This document shows positions 49,430-57,378 of a stretch of 64,000 nt of DNA, piece by piece; within the stretch, counting starts at the first letter, position 1; each line of letters begins with the position of its first letter. Under the pieces are notes generated by a model that was given only the letters and a program-made list of their open reading frames with translations, had not been told where the DNA came from and made no database searches. Source of the stretch: Agathobaculum sp. Marseille-P7918 (GTDB taxonomy: Bacteria > Bacillota > Clostridia > Oscillospirales > Butyricicoccaceae). A program made the translations under genes and the position numbers. The stretch covers positions 1 to 64,000 of the forward strand of contig NZ_UYYD01000009.1 of the NCBI RefSeq assembly GCF_900625105.1. The letters run 5' to 3'.

Positions 49430-49804
49430 TCAAAAGCCGTCTGCAAAATCCAGCGCAGCTGAAATGTCCTCCTCGGTTTCCTCCGAAACAAGAGCAGCGG
49501 CAGGCTGTGCGCTCTGCATAAGCTGTAGGATACCGCCAAGGCTTACCGGCGTACAGCTCTGCAAGCTGCGTGAGATGGTATCCTCGATCCGGCTGAGGAA
49601 AGCGTCCTCCTTCTCCCGTGTTTCCAGATAGGGATCATCGGCAAGCTGCTTGCTACGGTCAAAGTAAGCGTTGACCGCCGAAACGACTGCCTTGCTGACT
49701 GAACGATATTCTCGCCTGTCAAGGCTCTGCAAATGCTCCCACGCCCTGCGGTCTGCTTCGTTCTCCAGATTCAGCCGAAGTGTTGTTGTGTAGATTTGCT
49801 TCAT
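49430..49804 (-). CDS. parR: ParR-like partition adaptor
   Basis: A 124-residue protein. The N-terminal half has a ribbon-helix-helix-like pattern (YTTTLRLNLENEADRRAWEHLQSLDRREYRSVSKAVVSAVNAYFD). The C-terminal half is acidic and probably flexible, as in ParR proteins whose tail contacts the filament. Its start overlaps parM by four bases, and it follows parM as in parMRC loci. The sequence alone would not identify ParR; the context does. Confidence 0.75.
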   Translation of the reverse strand: MKQIYTTTLRLNLENEADRRAWEHLQSLDRREYRSVSKAVVSAVNAYFDRSKQLADDPYLETREKEDAFLSRIEDTISRSLQSCTPVSLGGILQLMQSAQPAAALVSEETEEDISAALDFADGF

Positions 49805-50730
49805 ACAAGATCGCCTTTCTTTTGCATTTTCTGTGCAGACAGCAGCTCATAGCCCTTGGCTGTGGCGCAGATGTCATCATTGATCATCACCCGGCTGGCA
49901 TCATATTCTCCGAAATTCTTCACCATGCAGCTTCCACCGCCGACAACATAGAGCCTCATCAGTTCCGGGTCATACTCATGCTCACGCAGTCTGCGGAAGA
50001 TGCCTGCGGTGTAATCCCTCGCTGTGTTCTGGATAGCAGTTAGGTAGCGTTCGCTGATGTCTGCCGTCCCAAAGCGAATCACACGCTCCAGAATCGTATC
50101 ATCTACCGATGCGCCAAACTGCCGCATGAGATTTTCCCGGACAGCAATCATGCACTGGTTTGTCCCGTACTTCTCCGTGAAGCACTTCTGAGATAGCGGA
50201 CGGCGCTCGTTGATATACATGACATTCATCGTTCCGTTGCCAATGTCGCAAAGCATATTGATGCCCTTGAATCCCCGCAGTCTGTCCGCCACAGCGGAGA
50301 AGCCCTGCGGGAAGATGTCCGCTCCGGCAAACTCCACATGATAGCTGACACCACGGAAAATGAAATCCGCCATTTCATTCTGCAACAGGTACGCCTTGAA
50401 GCTATCCTTCTGTTCGCTGACCCAAGTAAGAGGGAGCCCCGCCGCCAAATGCACACGGGCAGAGGTCTGCTTGCGGATATTCAGCTCTCTTGCAATGGCA
50501 GCAAGGGTCAGAATATAGTAGTCACCGTCTGTCATTTTGTCAGAGATAAACTCCTTGTGACCTTCGCCCACGGTGTAATAGCTGCCGTTGTAGACAAGCA
50601 GATTGCTTTTGAAGGTCGGCTCCTTGTCAGAGATGATCACGCCCGTAGGAAAGCAGCAATGTGCAGTCTTGATATTCCCATAGCCGTGGTCGATGCCGAT
50701 GATTATAGGGTTATTGTTCATATAGTTCAT
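49801..50730 (-). CDS. parM: ParM-like actin homologue
   Basis: A 309-residue actin-fold ATPase. Phosphate 1 is IIGIDHGYGNIKTAHC near residue 10, phosphate 2 is MLCDIGNGTMNVMYI near 160, and the adenosine motif is LYVVGGGSCMV near 265. It polymerises into filaments that push replicated DNA copies apart. The ATG at 50730 has AAAGGAC upstream. Direct repeats likely to be the centromere lie just before it, and parR lies after it. Confidence 0.88.
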   Translation of the reverse strand: MNYMNNNPIIIGIDHGYGNIKTAHCCFPTGVIISDKEPTFKSNLLVYNGSYYTVGEGHKEFISDKMTDGDYYILTLAAIARELNIRKQTSARVHLAAGLPLTWVSEQKDSFKAYLLQNEMADFIFRGVSYHVEFAGADIFPQGFSAVADRLRGFKGINMLCDIGNGTMNVMYINERRPLSQKCFTEKYGTNQCMIAVRENLMRQFGASVDDTILERVIRFGTADISERYLTAIQNTARDYTAGIFRRLREHEYDPELMRLYVVGGGSCMVKNFGEYDASRVMINDDICATAKGYELLSAQKMQKKGDLV

Positions 50731-50776
50731 AGTTTGTCCTTTCTGCCGCTGTGCGGCCTTGAAAATAGATTGTTTG

Positions 50777-50993
50777 TGTACGGCTCTGTACGGTAAACGC
50801 CAGTGCTGTACGCCGCTGTACACCGATTGGTCTTTGGATTTTGCGTTTGCTTTGTCAAATCGCTGTTTATACCGCAAGAAAATGCGGTAATCGCAGCACA
50901 TTGCACATAAAGAACGCTGATTTTGCGGTAAAATAGCTTTTTGAAAACGGAGTTGAGAACTGCCGTACATCGTGTACGGCATGTACGGCAGTT
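50777..50993. promoter_or_regulatory. Centromere-like repeat region (parC) upstream of parM
   Basis: TGTACGG-type repeats start at 50777, 50787, 50807 and 50817, i.e. in steps of 10 or 20 bases, one helical turn. A second cluster has GCCGTACA (50962), TGTACGGC (50973) and TGTACGGC (50982) inside a perfect inverted repeat AACTGCCGTACAT / ATGTACGGCAGTT (50958-50993). Position directly before parM matches the parC site of type II partition systems. Confidence 0.72.
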
Positions 50994-51013
50994 TTGAAGT
51001 CCAGTTCTCATAT

Positions 51014-52339
51014 TTAATAAGGAAGCAAGTTCATCGCCTCCACTCCGATAAATCCACGCACCCGCTTTCCGGCTGCGTACACATTGTTGGTAGCCTCCAC
51101 ATTATAAAGCCGTTCATTCTGGGCCAGCTCTGAGCTGATACGATTTGCTGACATAGGCTTTTGTGCGTTGTCCTCGCACCAGCGGAGATAGGCTTCATAG
51201 ATAGCCTTGGAGCTGGCTTCGCTGTCGGCCTTAAAGCGGATATAGCCCTCGGATTGCAAAAACTCGATCACATTGTTGCTGCTGCGCTTTACTGTCTCCA
51301 TATTTTCTTTGGCTCTATCGCTGATGGTGAACTGATACTCGTTCCCAATCAACCGCCGCAGACCCTCCAGACACCACAAAAAGATGCCCTCACGCTCCTG
51401 TGTCAGCTTATCCACCAGAAATGGATCATCGGCTCGTCCTGCTGGCCTGTCCTTGGTGGTCAACACGATCTGCCTGCGGAAGAAGCCGTCTGACTTGTCG
51501 TGCAAAGCGGTTAAAGCGCCGTTGCCGAAGCAAAGAAAGCGGACATAAAGCTGGCTCTGATAGCTTTGAACACCCTTGCGTTCCATATCCATCTTGCACT
51601 CTGAGGTCACGATGGATTTGATATAGTTGGTCTTGGGCAGGGCACTCATATCCATATCGTCATCCACCATCAGCAGCTTGTTTTCCAGGTCTGCACGGCT
51701 GAAACGGTTGTTCTCTACCTTCTGGATGCTGGTGGTATTCATGTTATCTCCCAGCATGGAGCGCATTACAAGTCCGATTCGACTCTTTCCTTCGCCGCCC
51801 TTACCAATCATCAGGAGCATTTTCTGCCCCTTTGTGGTAGGCAATAGGCAGTAGCCCATATACTCCTGCAAGGTGGGAATGTCCTCCGGGACAAGCAGCT
51901 CGGATAAAAATTGCAGCCAGCGCACAGGCGGCGGTGCATCGGGGAGATAGGCCACACTCAGACGGTTGTTGCAATAGCTTTTGTCCTCGGTGAAACGCCC
52001 ATCCAGAAAGAGTGTCCCGTTTGCCACATGGATACGGTCAGTCTCGATGGGCAGGGGCGGCGAATAGGCTTGCAGCTTGATACTGGCCAGCAGATTTGCC
52101 ACCACCTTGGAAAGCCCGGAGGTCAGACAGCCGGAGATCTCCTCCAGAATGAGATTGCCGATTTGCGCCTCGTCCTCAATCAGTCCATCCACTGTGAACA
52201 GCCTTCCTCTGACACATTTCATGGGATGCTTTTTTAAGAACTGCTGACAAAACAGCACTTCGTTGATGCGTTTTCCATCATACCAATCGGGAATGCTTTC
52301 TTCAGGCGGCATAACCATTGGGGTATTCAATTCGTCCAT
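51014..52339 (-). CDS. P4-type primase/SF3 helicase (D5-like)
   Basis: A 441-residue protein. An N-terminal D5-type region precedes a superfamily 3 helicase domain with Walker A LMIGKGGEGKSRIGLV near residue 180, Walker B LLMVDDDMDM near 226 and motif C LYVRFLCFGNGALTAL. The C-terminus has a winged-helix domain. There is no priming active site, so the neighbouring CHC2 protein probably supplies primase activity. It overlaps that gene by 38 bases. Confidence 0.87.
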   Translation of the reverse strand: MDELNTPMVMPPEESIPDWYDGKRINEVLFCQQFLKKHPMKCVRGRLFTVDGLIEDEAQIGNLILEEISGCLTSGLSKVVANLLASIKLQAYSPPLPIETDRIHVANGTLFLDGRFTEDKSYCNNRLSVAYLPDAPPPVRWLQFLSELLVPEDIPTLQEYMGYCLLPTTKGQKMLLMIGKGGEGKSRIGLVMRSMLGDNMNTTSIQKVENNRFSRADLENKLLMVDDDMDMSALPKTNYIKSIVTSECKMDMERKGVQSYQSQLYVRFLCFGNGALTALHDKSDGFFRRQIVLTTKDRPAGRADDPFLVDKLTQEREGIFLWCLEGLRRLIGNEYQFTISDRAKENMETVKRSSNNVIEFLQSEGYIRFKADSEASSKAIYEAYLRWCEDNAQKPMSANRISSELAQNERLYNVEATNNVYAAGKRVRGFIGVEAMNLLPY

Positions 52340-52937
52340 AGGTTTCCTCCTTTCGCAGTTGTTCCAGACGCTCCTTTAGTGCTATGATTTCACCATCCGT
52401 CATCCAGTCCTGTACAATTTCCCGACGCTCATAGCTGTCACCAAAGGTGAGAATGTTCAGTTCATATTCAATCTGACTGAGCTTGTGGCAGGCTTCCACG
52501 AATAAATCATGGACTGGCTCATCCGGCGTTTGCGGCGCATAGTATGCTTTCCATTCCTCCAAGCAACGGTAATAGTCCGATAAAACAGAAAAGCACAGAC
52601 GCTCGTTTTCTTTGAGCTTCTGTGCTTCTGTTCGGATACGCTTTGCATTGAGTGCCGCTGCGCTGGGCGGCTTGTCCGGGTCAAGATGAAAGTCTATCAC
52701 CAGCTTCATGGCTGCGTCGTAGGGCTTGAGATCAAACAACCTTGCAGTGAAGTCAATGACATCTCCATGCTCTCCGCAGGTAAAGCAATAATAATGGTCG
52801 TTTGCCACATACAAGCTGGGGTGTCTGTCATTGTGAAAGGGGCAGAGCGCCTTGCCGTGCCGGTTGACCTCAAGGCCATACGCCTGTGCCGCTTCCCGCA
52901 GGCTGACGTTGTTTTTTACGGTTTCGAATAAATTCAT
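52302..52937 (-). CDS. CHC2 zinc-finger DNA primase-like protein
   Basis: A 211-residue protein with the CHC2 zinc finger of DnaG primases at residues 31-55 (CPFHNDRHPSLYVANDHYYCFTCGEHGD). The remaining part is helical and lacks the TOPRIM domain of a full primase. The ATG at 52937 has AAAGGAGG upstream. With the SF3 helicase it forms a two-gene replication module, suggesting that the excised element can replicate. Confidence 0.85.
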   Translation of the reverse strand: MNLFETVKNNVSLREAAQAYGLEVNRHGKALCPFHNDRHPSLYVANDHYYCFTCGEHGDVIDFTARLFDLKPYDAAMKLVIDFHLDPDKPPSAAALNAKRIRTEAQKLKENERLCFSVLSDYYRCLEEWKAYYAPQTPDEPVHDLFVEACHKLSQIEYELNILTFGDSYERREIVQDWMTDGEIIALKERLEQLRKEETYGRIEYPNGYAA

Positions 52938-52954
52938 GTGTCCTCCTTTGCGTA

Positions 52955-52992
52955 GAAAAAGCGGCTTGCCCTGATATAAGGCAAACCGCTTC
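52955..52992 (-). terminator. Terminator after serine recombinase gene
   Basis: On the minus strand, AAGCGGTTTGCC pairs with GGCAAGCCGCTT, followed by TTTC. It lies between the recombinase stop and the CHC2 gene. Confidence 0.75.
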
Positions 52993-53020
52993 CTCAAAAT
53001 TTATTGTTTTATTGGAAATA

Positions 53021-55069
53021 TTAAGCCGGAGAGGTAACTGTCTCCGCTGCCAGTTTTTCCTTCCTGTTCGCTGCATTGCGAACCCGCTGGCCTTTGATAT
53101 GCCCCTCATATCGGCACTCATCACTGCAATACTTGACATTGCTTCTTGTGGTGGAAAAGGTCTTACCGCAGTTTTCACAAGTGCAGTCACGCCGCCTGTT
53201 TTCTGCCGCTTCCTGCCGGTAGAACTTCGCCCGGCAATTCGGTCCGCAGAACATAGCAGCCGAGCTTTTGGATTCAAATCCCTGACCGCAGCACTTACAG
53301 GTTAGCTGAAAAGGCTGCCCAACGGTGTGCTTCCCGGCCTTAATCAACTGATAGCGCTCCCGGCTTTTGATGCGATGCTGGCGTAGCTGCTCCTGCCGCT
53401 TGATTTCCTCTGCTGTCAGCTCCGGGGCAGGAAGTTCAAACTTTCCGATGAATTTCAGGAAGATTTCTACCTCCTGCGTTCTGTCCCCGTCGATGCGCTC
53501 CGGGGCATGAACGATGATTTTATCAATAAATTCATTGATCATCGGTGTAGTCAGCTCGGAGAAATCGGTGTACTTTTCTGCCAAAGCAAGGAACTGCTCT
53601 ACACGGGCAGTATCTTCCTCATAGCTCGTCAGGCTTTCCTCCGTTTCTGCAATCTGTGCGGAAAGGTTTTTCTGTTCGACTTCGTACTCAGCAAGCAGGC
53701 TGTCAAAGCGTTCCTCAGAAATTCGGCCTACGGCAAAGGATTCATAGAGCTTTTTAATGATCGTATCCAGCTCACTGTGGCGCTTACGGTCTTTGTTCAG
53801 CTTTCGTTTGGCATCTTTGGCCGCCTCCACCTGCCTGACCTGTGAAGCGGCTCGTATCTTCTCGGTGAATTTTTCCCGATCTGCTATGGCAAGCTGGCTG
53901 ACAGTGCGGATTGTCTCTAAAATAAGGATACGCAGCGACTTAGTGGTAATATAGTGCCCGCAGCAGTCCTTTCCATGCTTCTGATGTGCCAGTGTATAAG
54001 AGGAGCAGTCAAAGAAATCCGACGGATACGGAGTGCCTTCTGTACCGCCTCTGGAACGATGATTATACATCTTTGCGCCGCAGTCCGCACAGTATAAAAG
54101 CCCGGTCAGGGGATTGGCTTCGCCTATGGTATCAATACGCCGTGGCGTTTTCCGCAGTTGCTGAGCAAGCTCCCATGTTTCCGGCTCGATAATGGCCTCA
54201 TGGGTGTTCTCGAAGATCAGCCAGTCCTCCTTGGGATTAGGAATAGAGGTCTTGTCCTTATATGACAGCTTGTGGGAACGGAAATTGACCGTATGCCCCA
54301 TATACTCAGGCTTAGACAATATCTGCCCCACAATATAGCCGCTCCAGTTATAAGGATATGCGAACTCGGTCTTACTTTTCCAAACGCCAATGCCTTTCCT
54401 TGCAAAATAGACCGCCGGAGCTTCTACCTTATCTTCAAAAAGGATTCTGGCAATGTCATAGGGGCCTTTTCCCTCGATGGTCAGACGGAAGATGCGCCGC
54501 ACAACGGCGGCGGCCTCCTCGTCAATCAACCAATGGTGCTTGTCGTTCGGGTCTTTCTTATAGCCGTAGATGGCACTGTTGGTGGTAGGCTTGCCTGATT
54601 CCCCCTTCACACGGATAGCGGTTTTCTGCTTGCGGCTCAGATCACGCAAGTACCACTCGTTCATGATGTTGAGGAACGGAGCAAATTCATTGCTGTTCTG
54701 GTCGTTGCTGTCCACGCTGTTGGCGATGGCAATAAAATGAATGCCATGCTGACGGAACATAACCTCCGTGTAAAAGCCGGTCTGCAAGTAGTCACGTCCG
54801 ATTCGGGACATATCCTTTACGATCACACGAGCCACCTTGCCAGCTTCAATGTCTGCCACCAGCTTTTTCCATGCCGGTCTTTCAAATGTGCCGCCTGAGA
54901 ATCCGTCGTCCGTGTAATGGGCAAAGTTTGTGTACCCCTGCTGTGCGCAATAGCCCTCCAAGTATTTCTTTTGATTCACAATGGAGTTGCTATCCCCAAT
55001 CTGGTCATCGTCACGGGAAAGTCGTTCGTATAAGGCGGTGATCTTGTCCTCAGTCTGAATGATGCTCAT
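53021..55069 (-). CDS. Large serine recombinase of the inner element
   Basis: A 682-residue recombinase. The resolvase domain has the nucleophile in ALYERLSRDDD near residue 18, with GFSGGTFERPAW, KDMSRIGRDYLQTG following. The recombinase domain (LIDEEAAAVVRRIF), zinc ribbon (CADCGAKMYNHRS), coiled coil and DUF4368 follow. The last 120 residues add two further Cys clusters (CKCCGQGFESKSSAAMFCGPNC and CENCGKTFSTTRSNVKYCSDEC), an unusual C-terminal extension. It most probably integrates and excises the 19.85-kb element at GA cores. Confidence 0.93.
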   Translation of the reverse strand: MSIIQTEDKITALYERLSRDDDQIGDSNSIVNQKKYLEGYCAQQGYTNFAHYTDDGFSGGTFERPAWKKLVADIEAGKVARVIVKDMSRIGRDYLQTGFYTEVMFRQHGIHFIAIANSVDSNDQNSNEFAPFLNIMNEWYLRDLSRKQKTAIRVKGESGKPTTNSAIYGYKKDPNDKHHWLIDEEAAAVVRRIFRLTIEGKGPYDIARILFEDKVEAPAVYFARKGIGVWKSKTEFAYPYNWSGYIVGQILSKPEYMGHTVNFRSHKLSYKDKTSIPNPKEDWLIFENTHEAIIEPETWELAQQLRKTPRRIDTIGEANPLTGLLYCADCGAKMYNHRSRGGTEGTPYPSDFFDCSSYTLAHQKHGKDCCGHYITTKSLRILILETIRTVSQLAIADREKFTEKIRAASQVRQVEAAKDAKRKLNKDRKRHSELDTIIKKLYESFAVGRISEERFDSLLAEYEVEQKNLSAQIAETEESLTSYEEDTARVEQFLALAEKYTDFSELTTPMINEFIDKIIVHAPERIDGDRTQEVEIFLKFIGKFELPAPELTAEEIKRQEQLRQHRIKSRERYQLIKAGKHTVGQPFQLTCKCCGQGFESKSSAAMFCGPNCRAKFYRQEAAENRRRDCTCENCGKTFSTTRSNVKYCSDECRYEGHIKGQRVRNAANRKEKLAAETVTSPA

Positions 55070-55275
55070 GATGCGCTCCTTTCAGACTGACGGCTCATTT
55101 GTGGTACACCAATTATATCACAAGTTCCGTCGTTTGTAACTACTTCGTTGCGTATCATTCGTAAAATTTTATCCTCCATTGTCTCTTTCCCACTTTCACT
55201 GAAAGCGACTCTCACCTTGTAGGTGGTGCCGCCAATACGTCTTATCATATACTGTGCCTGTTTGTTTTTATCCAT
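55066..55275 (-). CDS. tnpW: TnpW-like transposon protein
   Basis: A 69-residue protein with MIRRIGGTTYKVRVAFSESGKETMEDKILRMIRNE, the pattern of TnpW proteins that precede large serine recombinase genes. Its stop overlaps the recombinase start by four bases. The ATG at 55275 has AAGGAGG upstream. The function of TnpW is not established. Confidence 0.82.
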   Translation of the reverse strand: MDKNKQAQYMIRRIGGTTYKVRVAFSESGKETMEDKILRMIRNEVVTNDGTCDIIGVPQMSRQSERSAS

Positions 55276-55366
55276 AGCGTTCCTCCTTGAAAAATTCATG
55301 TTCGTTTGATATACTAATGGTGGTTCCGACTGATGTAAGTCGGTGGCATCTTGTGTCATGTTTCAT
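55268..55366 (-). CDS. Possible 32-residue leader peptide before tnpW
   Basis: A short frame with an ATG at 55366 ends eight bases inside tnpW, so that its translation would pass the tnpW ribosome binding site. AAAGGAGG lies upstream but at a long distance. This could be a coupling leader; it may equally be chance. Confidence 0.3.
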   Translation of the reverse strand: MKHDTRCHRLTSVGTTISISNEHEFFKEERYG

Positions 55367-55525
55367 AAAGCTACCGCAACTTGCGTCCTCCTTTCTCTTG
55401 ATACGGGTTGAAAAAGTAACCTAAATAACCGCTTATCAGATTACCCTCTCACTAATAGGAGAAATCCGGGGTGTAAATCGGAACTGTTTTTGAAAGAAAT
55501 TCAAAAAATTTTCGGAGGTGAGGTC

Positions 55526-56404
55526 ATGACAGATGAAAATAGAACATTTCTCCTGTTCCCGGATGACGGTGATGACCTAACCGAATGGGATGAAGCCTCC
55601 GATCTGACGATACAAAACGAGCAGTTAGAGGAAATCCTCTCCGAAGAACGAGCCTTAGAGCTGGAAAGAGAGCTGGAGCAGGACGAAAACCCAAGGGACT
55701 ACACCGTAGAACTGGAGGACGAAGAGGAAGAAGCTGCTCCTGTCAGCGAAAAACGCTTAAAGCGCCAGATACGGGCAGAGGCGTTGGCACGGCTGGAGGA
55801 TGCTGCAAGAACAGAGGACGACTTTCGATACGTTGTCAGCGAATGGGACAGGTTGGATCGGAATCGGGAACGACGGGAGCGTGACCATGAAAATCTCCGG
55901 GGAGATGTTCCGTTAGAATACATGGCAGTTCCCAATCCGAAGATGATTCCGCTGTATTTGAATCTGCCACGATACCGCCAGCTTGCCAGCGGCAATTTTC
56001 TGGATATCATTTTTTCTTGCCCCTATGAACTGCATGAGTTGGTTGCAAGCTCATTTATTTCTGAGCTGATACGCAGCCTTACCATTGATCAGAAGGAAGT
56101 GCTGTATTACCTGTCCATCCGGCAGTACAGCACCATACAGGTGGGTATGATACGGGGACAGACAGACCGAAACATTAGAAAGCTCCGAAAGAATATCCAC
56201 AAGAAGCTGCAAAGAGCGGTTTATGATTACCTTTTGGAAAAACAGAACGACTGTGGAAGCCTAACGCTGCGGGAACGGCAGTTCTTAGAGGAATATGGGC
56301 TTTTGCTGAAAGCCTATGGCAAGGACGCCGTTATCCTCCGGGAGAACAAATCAAAGCCGAGGAAAAAGAAAGCTGCCCTTGGCAGCAGCAAGGACAGCGA
56401 ATGA
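55526..56404 (+). CDS. Sigma-like regulator with C-terminal HTH
   Basis: A 292-residue protein. The first 100 residues are strongly acidic and coiled (LEEILSEERALELERELEQ). The C-terminal half contains a region resembling sigma region 4 (LTIDQKEVLYYLSIRQYSTIQVGMIRGQTDRNIRKLRKNIHKKLQ). A basic tail (SKPRKKKAALG) closes it. The ATG at 55526 has GGAGGTGAGG upstream. It is divergent from the recombinase operon and probably controls element genes. Confidence 0.7.
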   Translation: MTDENRTFLLFPDDGDDLTEWDEASDLTIQNEQLEEILSEERALELERELEQDENPRDYTVELEDEEEEAAPVSEKRLKRQIRAEALARLEDAARTEDDFRYVVSEWDRLDRNRERRERDHENLRGDVPLEYMAVPNPKMIPLYLNLPRYRQLASGNFLDIIFSCPYELHELVASSFISELIRSLTIDQKEVLYYLSIRQYSTIQVGMIRGQTDRNIRKLRKNIHKKLQRAVYDYLLEKQNDCGSLTLRERQFLEEYGLLLKAYGKDAVILRENKSKPRKKKAALGSSKDSE

Positions 56405-56451
56405 TCTGATTGAATTTGATAAGCAGATGACCGAAAGGAAGGATTTGCGTT

Positions 56452-57378
56452 ATGAATACATTTTTTGAGCAATCCCGTTCCCATTGGGTGCGGTATGAAC
56501 GCTATGAAATCAAAACAGGCAAGGACGGGAAGAAATACATCACCCCGGCAAAGGATGCCAGGCCGGATGTCTATAACCCACTCAAGGAAGCCCCGGACAT
56601 TGTGCTGGATGCTCTGAATGTGGGGATGCTGATGATGAACGGCAAGAAAAGCTCTGAGCCAGAGGTAGAAAAGGCAATCTTGGAATTTATTACCCACTAT
56701 GGGCTGCTGGGCCTGATGACGGCCCTGCCCACCACGCCGTCCTTTATGGATTATGAGGCGGTATATCTGCCAAAGAACCATTTTATCAAGGAAGAAACGA
56801 TGGAGACGGAGAAGTATCTGTCCCTGTTTTACCCCTTTGATAAGCTGGATGTGGTCAAGAACGGTGTGGAATCCAGTTGGAATGTGTCCAGCGACCGGGC
56901 AATGATTGCACTGACCATGACCTTTATGGACGAGCCGATGGCAAAGACCATGAGCTTCCAGCGGGCGTATGCAGAGCCTTACGATTGGGTGGCACAGCAA
57001 CTCAAGGATTGGGCATTTAATATGCTGACCTCTTTCTTCTATTATAATGACTATGATTCCATGGAGGAAGAAAGCCGGAATATGCTGCGTAAGTCTATGG
57101 CTGCATTTGGCGGCATTGCACCCACCTATCATATAGAGCTGTTGGATAGGCCAACGATCTATTGGGATTTCCATTCCCTGCTGTTGGGGATTCAGATGAT
57201 GTTCAGCTTCATGCTGGTGGACAGCACAAAGCCGTTGCGGATGTGCAAGCAGTGTCAGAAAGTGTTCCTGAGTAACCGGGCTAACTCCGCTTTTTGCAGT
57301 GCAAGGTGTAAAAATCAGTATAATGTTTATAAGAGCCGGGGAAAGAATAAATCAGAGGATGGTGATAATAATGCCTGA
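56452..57378 (+). CDS. DUF6076-type protein with C-terminal zinc ribbon
   Basis: A 308-residue protein. The body (including IMEDYEAVYLPKN-like segments such as SFMDYEAVYLPKNHFI) matches no enzyme I can name; the C-terminal CKQCQKVFLSNRANSAFCSARC is a clear treble-clef/CGNR-like zinc motif. This arrangement is typical of DUF6076 proteins on gut mobile elements. AAAGGAAGG precedes its start, and it overlaps the AlbA_2 gene by eight bases, so the two are coupled. Confidence 0.65.
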   Translation: MNTFFEQSRSHWVRYERYEIKTGKDGKKYITPAKDARPDVYNPLKEAPDIVLDALNVGMLMMNGKKSSEPEVEKAILEFITHYGLLGLMTALPTTPSFMDYEAVYLPKNHFIKEETMETEKYLSLFYPFDKLDVVKNGVESSWNVSSDRAMIALTMTFMDEPMAKTMSFQRAYAEPYDWVAQQLKDWAFNMLTSFFYYNDYDSMEEESRNMLRKSMAAFGGIAPTYHIELLDRPTIYWDFHSLLLGIQMMFSFMLVDSTKPLRMCKQCQKVFLSNRANSAFCSARCKNQYNVYKSRGKNKSEDGDNNA

